Shown: positions 43,620-52,246 of the stretch, one piece after another
How the letters are laid out: the number at the start of each line of letters is the position of its first letter
How positions within the stretch are numbered: the first letter of the stretch is position 1
Source: Lachnospiraceae bacterium
GTDB taxonomy: Bacteria; Bacillota; Clostridia; Lachnospirales; Lachnospiraceae
Direction: 5' to 3'
Assembly: GCA_910574745.1 (NCBI GenBank)
Contig: CAJTCE010000005.1
Location: 62,001-126,000 of the forward strand
DNA length: 64,000 nt
Notes under the pieces: model-generated
Database searches by the model: none
The model's input: the letters and a program-made list of their open reading frames with translations, nothing else
Told to the model about the DNA's origin: nothing
Translations under genes and position numbers: made by a program

Positions 43620-45284
43620 ATGGTAAAAACAAGAAGAGAGGTTCTCATTGTAGAAGATCAGAAACTGAATCGGGAAATGCTGCAGGATATATTGGAGCCG
43701 GATTACGCAACTGTATGTGTGGGAAACGGACTGGAAGCGCTGAATATCCTGTTGGACAACGGGGAAAAGTTTTCGGCGGTTCTTTTGGACATTTTGATGC
43801 CTGTTATGGATGGATATGAAGTCATGCGGGTTATGCAGAAAACTCCCGGTTTATCAAAGATGCCTGTTCTGGTTACCAGCCAGGCATTTGAAGAGGAGTA
43901 TGAGTTAAAGGCGCTAAATATGGGAGCCAGCGATTTTATTTCCAAGCCTTACAACGGAGAAATTTTAAAGAAACGTCTGTATAATCTGATTCAGATGCAT
44001 GAAAATGCAACGGCTGTAAGACTTATGGAAAAAGACAGCCTTACAGGGCTTTACAGCAAAGAGGGATTCTGTCACAAGTTAGATGAAATGTTAAGCGGCG
44101 GGACGGATGTTCCTTATGATATTGTTGCTCTTGATATTGAACATTTCAAATTATTCAATGATACATATGGCGTGGATGAAGGCGACCGGCTCCTCAAATA
44201 CGTGGGTAGGCATGTTGTGGATGAAAGCGGCTTTTATAACGGCGTCTGCTCAAGAGTTTATGCGGATCAGTTTTTGATATTCTGTGAGCGTTTAAATGAT
44301 GAGTATGTGTCAAAAGCTGTGGAGAACATCAACCGCAGTATGGAAAGCTATCCATTGGATATGAAGGTACATGTAAAGGTGGGAGTATATCAGATTCATG
44401 ATATTTCCGTTCCGGTAAACAGCATGTGCGACAGGGCTTTTATTGCCGTAAAGGCGGCAAAAGGCCTTTATGAAAAGGATGTGGCATATTATGATGATTC
44501 CATTCGGGAAAAGCTTCTTTTAGAACAACAGATCGGGGACGATATGGTCCGTGCCTTGAGGGAAGAACAGTTTGATGTTTATTTCCAGCCCAAGTATAAT
44601 CTGGTAACAGGAGAGATGGCAGGTGCGGAGGCACTGGTAAGATGGTATCATCCTGTAAAGGGATTTATGTCTCCGGCGGAGTTTATACCGATTTTTGAAA
44701 AGAACGGCTTTATTACGGAACTGGATATGTATGTATGGAATAAAAGCTGTGAATACATTGCCAAGTGGCAAAGGAAATATGGAAAACTGGTTTCTCTTTC
44801 CGTGAATGTTTCCAGAAAAGATATTTATAAACAAAATCTCCCGGAAATCTTAGAGAATATAGTCAGAAAAAAAGGATTAACCCCGGAAATTCTCCATCTG
44901 GAAATTACGGAAAGCGCTTATACGGAAAATCCGGAGCAGTTGATTCTCATAGTGGAACAGTTAAAAAAAGCGGGCTTTATCATTGAAATGGATGATTTCG
45001 GAAGCGGCTATTCATCCTTGAATATGCTTGCGGAGCTGCCTATTGATATTTTAAAGCTGGATATGAAATTTTTGCAGAATAAGGGAGAGCAGAGCAAAAA
45101 TGAAAATATCATGAGTTCCATTGTAGCTTTGGCAAAGAAAATCAACCTTTATGTCATAGCGGAAGGCGTGGAAAAGGAGAAACATATTTCCATGCTCAAG
45201 TCTATGAAATGTGATATGGTACAGGGATATTATTATGCGAAGCCCATGCCGGCTGAGGAATTTGAAAAGACATGTCTTAGATAG
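43620..45284 (+). CDS. Response regulator with degenerate GGDEF and active EAL domain
   Basis: 554 residues. REC (about 5-125) with VEDQKLNREML, LLDILMPVMDG and ISKPYNG; GGDEF-like (about 135-290) where the signature is replaced by YADQFLIF, so cyclase activity is unlikely; EAL (about 300-550) with AEALVRWYHP, SVNVSRKDI, LEITES, EMDDFGSGYSSL, LKLDMKFL and IAEGVEKE, all catalytic residues present. It should hydrolyse c-di-GMP under control of REC phosphorylation and perhaps GTP binding. ATG 43620 is preferred over TTG 43611 because of spacing to AGGG. Its last codons lie inside the terminator. Confidence 0.93.
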   Translation: MVKTRREVLIVEDQKLNREMLQDILEPDYATVCVGNGLEALNILLDNGEKFSAVLLDILMPVMDGYEVMRVMQKTPGLSKMPVLVTSQAFEEEYELKALNMGASDFISKPYNGEILKKRLYNLIQMHENATAVRLMEKDSLTGLYSKEGFCHKLDEMLSGGTDVPYDIVALDIEHFKLFNDTYGVDEGDRLLKYVGRHVVDESGFYNGVCSRVYADQFLIFCERLNDEYVSKAVENINRSMESYPLDMKVHVKVGVYQIHDISVPVNSMCDRAFIAVKAAKGLYEKDVAYYDDSIREKLLLEQQIGDDMVRALREEQFDVYFQPKYNLVTGEMAGAEALVRWYHPVKGFMSPAEFIPIFEKNGFITELDMYVWNKSCEYIAKWQRKYGKLVSLSVNVSRKDIYKQNLPEILENIVRKKGLTPEILHLEITESAYTENPEQLILIVEQLKKAGFIIEMDDFGSGYSSLNMLAELPIDILKLDMKFLQNKGEQSKNENIMSSIVALAKKINLYVIAEGVEKEKHISMLKSMKCDMVQGYYYAKPMPAEEFEKTCLR

Positions 45285-45299
45285 GAGACATGTCTTTTT
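45266..45299 (+). terminator. Terminator overlapping the end of the EAL gene
   Basis: Perfect 12-bp stem AAAGACATGTCT (45266-45277) / AGACATGTCTTT (45286-45297) with an 8-nt loop that contains the gene's TAG stop, followed by T's. The left arm encodes the last residues of the protein. The convergent tmcAL gene ends 38 nt further on. Confidence 0.88.
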
Positions 45300-45336
45300 C
45301 TTTAGAATGTATTTATGCAAATTGATCAAAAACATA

Positions 45337-46584
45337 TTAATCGGCAGCCCGCAGTTTAACCATCTGTCTGCGGTATTCATCCCGCATGCCGTGACGGTAT
45401 TTGGTTCCGGCAATGCATTCGTATACGTGGGATGCATGGACATCGTGCTCAAACTGCTTTCTTCCTAATGGGTAAAGGTTAGCGGCGGCTGATGTGGTTT
45501 TGGTAATGAGAGGTATGGACGTATTTTTCTTAATGAGCTTGGAAAGAGGCGCGGCTTTTTCATTGAAGCCCAGAGCTCTGGCATAAAATACAATGCCGGA
45601 ATCCATGTATTTTGCTACGTCTTCCGTGAAGGTGTCCAGTAAAATATGGGAAAGGCATCTGCTGATACGCGCATAAGTTACCTCTTTTGTCTTTAAAATA
45701 TCGCAAAAATCATCATATTCCTGCATTTTGAAAGTGTTTTTGACGATTTTGTCGGAGATGCTTTTTGTAATATCCAGATATTCTGTGAAGCCCTTCTCCC
45801 TTTCCTGAATCAGTTTGAAATTCAACATGGAGGAAAAATCCGATGAAAAAACAGGGAAGGTTTTGTGAAAACTTTCCTGCATGATTTCGTAGACTGCTTT
45901 TGGCAGCTGGGGGCGTACCATCTCCAGATTATCCTGGGTAAATAAAGACTGCCTGATGGAAATCGCAGAACTGAATGTATCGTCAAGCCTGTAGGAGTGG
46001 TAGTCGGAGCCTATTCTCAAATTGGTAAAAGGCTCGATGGAACTGTTCTGACGTATAATGGCCTTAATATATTCGATGCCCAGAATGTTGTTGGGATAGC
46101 CCAGAATCACATCAAAGGGAACAAAACCGTCTAAGGTTTCCGCCAAAGCAGTATTACGTGCTACAGGATATGTAGAGCCGCATTTTAAATGGCTTTTTAA
46201 AAGCTTCTGGTATTCCTCCGATTCATAGGCAAGAGCGCTGGCAATGTTTTTGAGAGGAACAATGTCTCCGCATTCACTACCGAAACAAATGGAATCAACG
46301 CATCCTAATTGGTTTAATAAGGCGATAGCGCCGGAAGCAAAGTATTCCGCACTTCCCGTAGCATAGCAGACCGGAAGCTCCAAAACTAAATCGGCTCCAC
46401 CCATGAGGGCCATTCTGGCGCGGCTGTATTTATCAATGAGGGCAGGCGTGCCTCTCTGGGTAAAATTGCCGCTCATGACAACAATCATGTAGTCGGCATC
46501 TGTAATCTGCTTTGCTTTTTGAAGCTGATAGTAATGACCGTTGTGAAAAGGATTGTATTCTGCTATAATGGCCGCAATTTTCAT
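45337..46584 (-). CDS. tmcAL: tRNA(Met) cytidine acetate ligase
   Basis: 415 residues. N-terminal nucleotidyltransferase fold with the HxGH motif in AEYNPFHNGHYYQL, MSGNFTQRGTPALIDKY and RARMALMGGADLVLELP; this is the YlbM/TmcAL family that makes N4-acetylcytidine at the wobble base of elongator tRNA-Met using acetate and ATP. The C-terminal half is helical. GGGGAG lies about 9 nt before the ATG on the minus strand. It is divergent from pta, whose product chain also turns over acetate. Confidence 0.93.
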   Translation of the reverse strand: MKIAAIIAEYNPFHNGHYYQLQKAKQITDADYMIVVMSGNFTQRGTPALIDKYSRARMALMGGADLVLELPVCYATGSAEYFASGAIALLNQLGCVDSICFGSECGDIVPLKNIASALAYESEEYQKLLKSHLKCGSTYPVARNTALAETLDGFVPFDVILGYPNNILGIEYIKAIIRQNSSIEPFTNLRIGSDYHSYRLDDTFSSAISIRQSLFTQDNLEMVRPQLPKAVYEIMQESFHKTFPVFSSDFSSMLNFKLIQEREKGFTEYLDITKSISDKIVKNTFKMQEYDDFCDILKTKEVTYARISRCLSHILLDTFTEDVAKYMDSGIVFYARALGFNEKAAPLSKLIKKNTSIPLITKTTSAAANLYPLGRKQFEHDVHASHVYECIAGTKYRHGMRDEYRRQMVKLRAAD

Positions 46585-46640
46585 AAGATGTTCTCCCCGT
46601 TGGTATTTTGTTACGATAGTTAAAGTAGCCTAATATATCA

Positions 46641-46669
46641 AAGATAACATGTTTTTGAAATTCCAACAA
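46641..46669 (-). promoter_or_regulatory. Promoter of tmcAL
   Basis: Minus strand TTGTTG (46669-46664), 17-nt spacer, TATCTT (46646-46641) with an upstream TG. It is about 57 nt before the start codon. Confidence 0.5.
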
Positions 46670-46740
46670 CTATTAGTGGGTAAATTTTAAAAATTTATTG
46701 AAATAAAGATATAATACGGTTAAATTAAATCATACAAAAC

Positions 46741-46769
46741 TTGTGGTTCCTTTGGGAATGCATTATAAT
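46741..46769 (+). promoter_or_regulatory. Promoter of pta
   Basis: TTGTGG (46741-46746), 17-nt spacer, TATAAT (46764-46769), about 35 nt before the start codon. Another TATAAT at 46710 lacks a -35. Confidence 0.7.
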
Positions 46770-46803
46770 ATGAGCAAAGGAACGTGAAAGGAGATATACG
46801 GAT

Positions 46804-47805
46804 ATGTCATATATTGATCTGATTAAAGAGAAAGCAAAAGCCGATCGCAAAACAATCGTATTGCCGGAAACAAACGACAAAAGAACTTTGATCGCGGCGG
46901 CACGTATTATGCAGGAAAAAATTGCGGATATTATTATGGTAGGGAATGAAGAAAAAATTATGGACGGCGCCCGCTGGCTGGAGGTTGAGCTGGATGACGT
47001 TACTGTGATAGACCCTGAAAAATATGAAAAATTTGACGAATATGTCCAGCTTTTATATGAAACAAGAAAATCAAAGGGAATGACCCTTGAAAAAGCGGAG
47101 GAAATTTTGAAGACGGATTATCTGACTTTCGGCGTTATCATGGTAAAGGCCAATGACGCCGACGGTATGGTGGCAGGAGCCTGCCATGCAACGGCTGATA
47201 CTTTAAGACCCGCTTTGCAGATATTGAAAACGGCTCCGGGAGTTAAGCTTGTTTCTGGCTTTTTTATTCTGGATGTGCCGAATTGCGAATATGGCGAAAA
47301 CGGAACCTTCCTTTTTGCGGATTGTGGTCTGAATCAGGATCCTACGGCGGAAGAACTGGCAGATATTGCGGAAACTTCTGCAAAGAGCTTTAAGAGCCTG
47401 GTAGGGGCGAAGCCCATTATTGCCATGCTTTCCCATTCCACCAAGGGAAGTGCAAAGCATATGCTTGTGGATAAGGTGGTTGAAGCAACCAGGATCGCAA
47501 AGGAGGTTTACCCTAATCTCTGTGTGGATGGAGAATTACAGGCGGATGCGGCGTTGGTTCCCCATATTGCCAAATCCAAAGCGCCGGGCAGCGAAGTGGC
47601 CGGTAAAGCAAACGTACTTGTATTTCCCAATCTGGACTGCGGAAATATTTCCTATAAGCTGGTACAAAGACTTGGAAAGGCCGAGGCTTACGGTCCCATG
47701 CTTCAGGGAATCGCCAAGCCGGTCAACGATTTGTCGAGAGGATGTTCGTGGGAGGATATTGTGGGCGTTGTGGCCCTGACGGCGGTGCAGGCACAGCTGG
47801 TATAA
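46804..47805 (+). CDS. pta: Phosphate acetyltransferase
   Basis: 333 residues, short-form Pta without the N-terminal DRTGG region. It interconverts acetyl-CoA and acetyl phosphate. Family marks: [70 protein letters not shown] and [25 protein letters not shown] is 11 nt before the ATG. No ackA follows, unlike the common pta-ackA pair; a terminator and a convergent gene come next. Confidence 0.96.
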   Translation: MSYIDLIKEKAKADRKTIVLPETNDKRTLIAAARIMQEKIADIIMVGNEEKIMDGARWLEVELDDVTVIDPEKYEKFDEYVQLLYETRKSKGMTLEKAEEILKTDYLTFGVIMVKANDADGMVAGACHATADTLRPALQILKTAPGVKLVSGFFILDVPNCEYGENGTFLFADCGLNQDPTAEELADIAETSAKSFKSLVGAKPIIAMLSHSTKGSAKHMLVDKVVEATRIAKEVYPNLCVDGELQADAALVPHIAKSKAPGSEVAGKANVLVFPNLDCGNISYKLVQRLGKAEAYGPMLQGIAKPVNDLSRGCSWEDIVGVVALTAVQAQLV

Positions 47806-47813
47806 AAATAGAT

Positions 47814-47867
47814 AAAAAGACTGTATCAAAAAAGAATTTTCCGGTTCTTTTCTGATACAGTCTTTTT
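47814..47867. terminator. Strong bidirectional terminator after pta
   Basis: Outer stem of 15 pairs AAAAAGACTGTATCA (47814-47828) / TGATACAGTCTTTTT (47853-47867), with inner AAAAGAA / TTCTTTT and loop TTTTCCGG. Serves pta (+) and the convergent membrane protein gene (-). Confidence 0.9.
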
Positions 47868-47876
47868 CAGATATTT

Positions 47877-49481
47877 TTAGATGGAAGATATATTGTGGGG
47901 GATTGTCAGTTCCGTAAGAATAACGGCAGACAAAAAGTATCCTGCCAGATAGAAACAATAGTAATACATAAAGAACATGGCAGGGGCCGTTAAAAAGATA
48001 AGAACCACCTGGGTGCCTGTAAGGAATAGTAGAAAAGCAGGCACGGCCTTTTTCTTCACAAGACAAAATAGTATGAGAAATAATGCAATGATAATGGTAG
48101 GAAGGCAATTATAAAAAACAGGATAGAAAAGATTTGTTTTAATATTGTCTTCTTTATAATTCCGACAGGATAAAAAGTCGATAACGGTATTTCTGACTTT
48201 TCTACCCAAAACCGGCTGCATAAAGTAATAGTTGTTTTTGTAGTCTTCCCCGTAATAATTTAAGGTATAAACCGTCTCTGAGGTAGGAGCGGTGGGATGG
48301 TTGATTTCATCCGGAACCATGCCGTTGGTGTGCATAAAGGTCAGCCAGCGGTAATAGAGAAAATGGTCGAAGTTGTTAAAAATCAGTCTCATGGATGCCG
48401 CCATAAATCTGTTTAGCTGTTCTTTCGGCAGTATATCGGGAATGTTCCAGTACTGGCTGATATTGCGGACGGACGGATGAATGCGCAGCGCCTGTACATC
48501 AATTAATTCGTTGATGGCCATAATATCATCGTAAGCGGTTTCGCCGCGGATTTCATCCTGGGCAAAAATATTTCCCAAAGGATTGATGACAAGGGATATG
48601 GGATATTTATTACTTCCGTTTAAAGCAATTTTGTTGGGAATGTTAAATATTTGAAAGGAAACCAATATAATAAGAAAACAGAGGAAAACCTGTTTCAGAT
48701 GTTTCTTGTATATAAATTTAACTGCCAGAGGTATAAATAACAGCAAATAAATATATTCACTTCTCCATGCGATGATCAGACCGCAGAGCAGGGAAACGAC
48801 AATGAGCCGCTTCGTAGTCAGAAGCTGTTTTTTCCAGCTGCAGAAGCATATGCACATAATGAGAAGGAAAATCCAGCCTACTAAAGTGGCGCGAAGGGTA
48901 AAGAGATTACCGTCCATAACAGGCAGGAAAAAGCAGACCAGACGGCAGAGAATCAGCTTTCGTCCGGGATAAACGGATTTTAACATAGAAAAAATGCAGG
49001 CATAAATGCAGCAGATGATAACGATCTGAAAAAAAGAAATAGAAGCCATGGAGGGAAAAAACCTGAGGCATGCAATGTAAAACAGGCTGGTAATTCCCGT
49101 CTGGGCGGGAGACAGGGTTAAGCTGCGCGCAGCCTGCAGCACATAAAATTCGTCTCCTTTGAAGATGCCGGGCCAGGTGCATAACAGCAAAAGCATCATA
49201 GGAACAAAATAAATAAGAAATTCCTTTGTCAGCTTCAAAAACGCCGGGTTTTTGGTAAAAAGCAAACAGACTGCAATCAAAAGGCACAGATAGACAAAAA
49301 AGCCAAAAAGCATCGATACAGCTATGGCAGCAAGTTGTGTCTTTCCCCATGTAATATCCCGGGAAAAAATGTTATGAACCTGATTGCGAAGAATAAGGCT
49401 GTGAAAAATATATAAAACCAGCGCCGCTAAAAGAAGAAACGGACGGAAAGCTTTGGGAAATCCGGATTTAAAAATTGCCAT
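47877..49481 (-). CDS. Large polytopic membrane protein of unknown function (GT-C-like layout)
   Basis: 534 residues with about eleven to twelve membrane helices. The start ATG at 49481 has GGAGA about 8 nt upstream; a frame extension to 49526 lacks a ribosome site and crosses the -10 region. After the first helices there is an acidic loop TWPGIFKGDEFYVLQAARSL, and a large extracytoplasmic loop (about 290-430) with NGSNKYPISLVINPLGNIF and YYRWLTFMHTNGMVPDE. A loop with acidic residues after the second or third helix and a big outer loop are the plan of GT-C glycosyltransferases, but no sugar or lipid substrate can be assigned, and I did not recognise the family. Convergent with pta. Confidence 0.75.
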   Translation of the reverse strand: MAIFKSGFPKAFRPFLLLAALVLYIFHSLILRNQVHNIFSRDITWGKTQLAAIAVSMLFGFFVYLCLLIAVCLLFTKNPAFLKLTKEFLIYFVPMMLLLLCTWPGIFKGDEFYVLQAARSLTLSPAQTGITSLFYIACLRFFPSMASISFFQIVIICCIYACIFSMLKSVYPGRKLILCRLVCFFLPVMDGNLFTLRATLVGWIFLLIMCICFCSWKKQLLTTKRLIVVSLLCGLIIAWRSEYIYLLLFIPLAVKFIYKKHLKQVFLCFLIILVSFQIFNIPNKIALNGSNKYPISLVINPLGNIFAQDEIRGETAYDDIMAINELIDVQALRIHPSVRNISQYWNIPDILPKEQLNRFMAASMRLIFNNFDHFLYYRWLTFMHTNGMVPDEINHPTAPTSETVYTLNYYGEDYKNNYYFMQPVLGRKVRNTVIDFLSCRNYKEDNIKTNLFYPVFYNCLPTIIIALFLILFCLVKKKAVPAFLLFLTGTQVVLIFLTAPAMFFMYYYCFYLAGYFLSAVILTELTIPHNISSI

Positions 49482-49516
49482 AGTGTGTTCTCCAAAATAA
49501 AAATGAATATAGCATG

Positions 49517-49545
49517 AGTATATCATAACAGGCCCAAAATGTAAC
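49517..49545 (-). promoter_or_regulatory. Promoter of the polytopic membrane protein gene
   Basis: Minus strand GTTACA (49545-49540), 17-nt spacer, TATACT (49522-49517), about 35 nt before the start codon. Confidence 0.5.
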
Positions 49546-49636
49546 CTGAAAAGCTGTTTTTACTGCGATTAAAAGGTCCGGATGAAAAATTGTGACTAAA
49601 AAAGTGAATAAAAAATCAGAAAAAGAAACATGATTA

Positions 49637-49665
49637 TTGACAAATACCACTAAGTTATGTATAAT
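49637..49665 (+). promoter_or_regulatory. Consensus sigma-A promoter of yceD-rpmF
   Basis: TTGACA (49637-49642), 17-nt spacer, TATAAT (49660-49665): a perfect match in both boxes and in spacing, fitting a ribosomal protein transcript. Confidence 0.9.
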
Positions 49666-49691
49666 CGTTTGAGTGTGGATAGGAGTATGAA

Positions 49692-50213
49692 ATGTTACTG
49701 AACCTGACAGACATCTTATCAAATGAAGGTAAAACAGAAGAAATCTCTGTTGTTTATGAGTCCGGTTTCTTTCAATCGGATCAGGGAAAATTCAAGGTAC
49801 TGCAAAACGGGCCCGTTGTATTAACCTTAAGCAACCAGGGAAAAGGCGAGATGAGCGTAACCGGAAAGGGCAGCCTGCAGTTTCGGACAAGGTGTGACCG
49901 TTGTCTTGCCCCTGTAGATATTACCGTTGATATTTGGATTGATGAAGCAATCGGGACAGAGCAGATTGAAAATCCCGCCGATGCCGATGAGTGTCCGTAC
50001 TTGAAGGGCTATCAGTTAGATACGGAAGTGTTGATCGGCAATGAAATATTGATAAACTGGCCAGGTAAAATCTTGTGCAAAGAGGATTGCAAAGGCATTT
50101 GTGCAAAATGCGGTAAAGATTTAAACCAAGGGGACTGTGGATGTGATACCTTCATTCCCGACCCCAGAATGGCAGTAATAAAAGATATCTTTAACGCGAA
50201 TAAGGAGGTGTAA
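49692..50213 (+). CDS. yceD: YceD/DUF177 family protein
   Basis: 173 residues. The central piece FRTRCDRCLAPVDITVDI and the C-terminal CKEDCKGICAKCGKDLNQGDC carry the four-plus-Cys pattern of the DUF177 family, whose members are linked to 23S rRNA and ribosome accumulation. It is almost always next to rpmF, as here (2-nt gap). TAGGAG lies 7 nt before the ATG. Confidence 0.93.
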   Translation: MLLNLTDILSNEGKTEEISVVYESGFFQSDQGKFKVLQNGPVVLTLSNQGKGEMSVTGKGSLQFRTRCDRCLAPVDITVDIWIDEAIGTEQIENPADADECPYLKGYQLDTEVLIGNEILINWPGKILCKEDCKGICAKCGKDLNQGDCGCDTFIPDPRMAVIKDIFNANKEV

Positions 50214-50215
50214 CG

Positions 50216-50395
50216 ATGTCTATCTGTCCTAAAAATAAATCTTCTAAAGGTAGAAGAGATAAGAGAAGAGCAAACTGGAAGATGAGTGCTCCCACTTTGG
50301 TAAAGTGCAGCAAGTGCGGCGCTTTGATGATGCCTCACAGAGTTTGTAAGGCTTGTGGCGCATACAATAAGAGAGAGATCATCAGCGTAGATTAA
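50216..50395 (+). CDS. rpmF: 50S ribosomal protein L32
   Basis: 59 residues: MSICPKNKSSKGRRDKRRAN, then the zinc-binding CSKCG and CKACG pairs. It is the Zn form of L32 (Cys4). AAGGAGG is 7-8 nt before the ATG. Full length for the family. Followed by a terminator, so the usual link to plsX is broken. Confidence 0.97.
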   Translation: MSICPKNKSSKGRRDKRRANWKMSAPTLVKCSKCGALMMPHRVCKACGAYNKREIISVD

Positions 50396-50413
50396 TAAAA
50401 TGTGCAAAGTAAA

Positions 50414-50443
50414 GGCCATCGGCAGTATGCCGGTGGTTTTTTT
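50414..50443 (+). terminator. Rho-independent terminator of yceD-rpmF
   Basis: Stem CCATCGGCA / TGCCGGTGG (one wobble), loop GTA, then TTTTTTT. Confidence 0.92.
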
Positions 50444-50524
50444 ATGTCCTTATGTATCAGAACCTTCTTTTTCAAATTAATGTAAAATTGTATTTTTATT
50501 GTATTTATTGTCGACGGGATATTG

Positions 50525-50554
50525 TTGACGCATATATAACGGTGAGTATATAAT
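50525..50554 (+). promoter_or_regulatory. Promoter of the secreted-protein pair
   Basis: TTGACG (50525-50530), 18-nt spacer, TATAAT (50549-50554). The leader is about 110 nt and contains a loose GCCTTT / AAAGGC hairpin (about 50583-50625). Confidence 0.7.
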
Positions 50555-50674
50555 TTTAATTAGCAGTTGAAACGACAAAAAACGCCTTTTTTAATGATTT
50601 ATTATTCACTATTTATAAAGGCATGGAGGAGTAGATTGCTAAATACATATTAAAAAAGAAAAGGAGGAACTGAC

Positions 50675-51361
50675 ATGAAAAGAAAAGATCTTGTGAAGCA
50701 CACAAAAAAACTGGCAATGGTTCTTGGAGTCGCATTGGCGCTTGCTATATCCTTTGCCCATGAGGCGTTTGCTATGGAACAGAACGCCATTTTTACAAAT
50801 GATAACGAAATTTATACAGGAAGTATAAAAATTGAGAATACAGAAACAGGCGGAATTTATGAATTTCCCATGGCATTACAAAAAGAGGCGGGGCAGATGC
50901 GAACTTGCAGTGATGATGGTTTGATAACGGAGAGCTACGAAGCCATCATGGAGATTGACAAAGAAGGGAATGTAAAGGTTGTGGATACCGTACCATCTAT
51001 GCCCAGAACGGAGGCGTCGTCATCAGATTCTAATACCTACTGGAAAGCATATATCAGTATTACTTATTCGGTAAACAATACCACTGCAAATTTGACAAAG
51101 GTATCAGGCTCATGGACACAGTTAAGGGGCAATACTACTCTGTCGGACCGCTATGTATATTATGCAATCAATGGTGGAAATGTGGGAAACAGTGGGGAAC
51201 AGAGACCGAGCAGCAATTCCTTTTCCTATAACACAGGGTTCAGCAGTATAAGCTCTGCCAGATTATATTCTATCGGGGCTAATTCAAGGGCAACTGTTAC
51301 GACAGAAGCGGGGTTGAAATTGAATTTGACAACAAATGTTGAAAAACGCTTTACGAGTTAA
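50675..51361 (+). CDS. Secreted hypothetical protein
   Basis: 228 residues. A signal peptide with a basic start (KRKDLVKHTKK) and a hydrophobic core is cut probably after AFA (residue 33). The mature protein has about 90 residues of beta-like sequence, a Ser-rich stretch (TEASSSDSN), and a C-terminal part rich in Ser, Asn, Thr and Tyr (WKAYISITYSVNNTTANLTK, SYNTGFSSISSARLYSIG), which looks like a beta-sandwich exported domain. No cell-wall sorting signal. AAGGAGG is 8 nt upstream. It sits with the following lipoprotein between rpmF and plsX. No family recognised. Confidence 0.82.
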   Translation: MKRKDLVKHTKKLAMVLGVALALAISFAHEAFAMEQNAIFTNDNEIYTGSIKIENTETGGIYEFPMALQKEAGQMRTCSDDGLITESYEAIMEIDKEGNVKVVDTVPSMPRTEASSSDSNTYWKAYISITYSVNNTTANLTKVSGSWTQLRGNTTLSDRYVYYAINGGNVGNSGEQRPSSNSFSYNTGFSSISSARLYSIGANSRATVTTEAGLKLNLTTNVEKRFTS

Positions 51362-51387
51362 GCGCTTGGAAAAGGGGGAGAAGGCTT

Positions 51388-52074
51388 ATGAAAAAAAAAT
51401 TTATAACAGGTATGCTCTTTTGTATGATGCTGTGCGCATGCGGTAATGCTTCTGGAGAGGAAGGAAGCAAGCCGGTTTCAGAGGAAACTGCATGGAACGT
51501 TTATACTTATTCCGAAACGGAAACAGGATATCAATATACAATGAACGAGTATACTGTTTCCGATGAGGATGAATTGGAATCATTGCTTGAAAAAGCGGAG
51601 AGCGACATGAAGGCGCCTTCCTATATACCAGAGGGATATGCCTTTGAAAGCGCATACGTGACCTATTACGTGACAAAGGAAATGTTAGACGGGTTATCTC
51701 CGGAAGAAAAAGAGGAAAACGGAAGTATCGTATATGAATATTTACTGCCAGATGAAGCGCTGACTCAGATCGACGGTTTTCAAATAACGTATTCCAACGA
51801 GAAAGGCGAAAAGCTTTTGGTAAGTGCGGATTATGTAGTAAATATGGAGATAGATACAGGAAACCAGGATTTTAAGGAATTGGAAGCGGTGGGGTATGAA
51901 GCTGCCAGGGCAGGGCTCTTTCAGGAGGAATATGTGGGAGAATTTTTTCGCAATGCGCAGCCGGTCTATGAATACCAGGGAAACTCGGAGGTAAGTCTAA
52001 ACTGTATTTTTGTCAGGGTTCAGATGCCGGATGAAAATGAGGCTGAGACCGTCAAAATCGCAGAGAGCATGTGA
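51388..52074 (+). CDS. Lipoprotein with DUF4367-like domain
   Basis: 228 residues. The signal MKKKFITGMLFCMML ends in a lipobox LCAC (Cys18). The mature region holds APSYIPEGYAFESAYVTYY, a typical start of DUF4367-type domains often found in anti-sigma or sporulation-related proteins, then VYEYLLPDEALTQIDGFQIT. The family link is from memory and moderate. It starts 26 nt after the secreted protein gene and probably works with it at the cell surface. Confidence 0.75.
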   Translation: MKKKFITGMLFCMMLCACGNASGEEGSKPVSEETAWNVYTYSETETGYQYTMNEYTVSDEDELESLLEKAESDMKAPSYIPEGYAFESAYVTYYVTKEMLDGLSPEEKEENGSIVYEYLLPDEALTQIDGFQITYSNEKGEKLLVSADYVVNMEIDTGNQDFKELEAVGYEAARAGLFQEEYVGEFFRNAQPVYEYQGNSEVSLNCIFVRVQMPDENEAETVKIAESM

Positions 52075-52101
52075 CAAATTAAGAAAACACAGTGTTGATA
52101 C

Positions 52102-52135
52102 AAGGAGATGCTTTGTAAAAAGGGCGTCTCCTTTT
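52102..52135 (+). terminator. Probable terminator of the secreted-protein pair
   Basis: Stem AAGGAGATGC / GCGTCTCCTT (one wobble) with a 12-nt loop and a short T tail (TTTT). Confidence 0.75.
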
Positions 52136-52192
52136 AAACGTGTGATGGATAAGAATTAAGAATGACAGGCATCGAAAAAAGATGGGCATTTG

Positions 52193-52221
52193 TTGACTTT
52201 TTCCCCTTCTTTTAGTATATT
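52193..52221 (+). promoter_or_regulatory. Sigma-A promoter of plsX-acpP
   Basis: TTGACT (52193-52198), 17-nt spacer, TATATT (52216-52221). A loose dyad (CTTTTA ... TAAAAG) spans the -10, but it does not match the FapR site as I know it. Confidence 0.7.
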
Positions 52222-52246
52222 TATAAAAGTATGGAGGTTAAGTAGA

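Noticed and set aside
52199-52246. FapR operator at plsX
   Set aside because: Only a loose dyad over the -10; the known FapR half-sites are not present.
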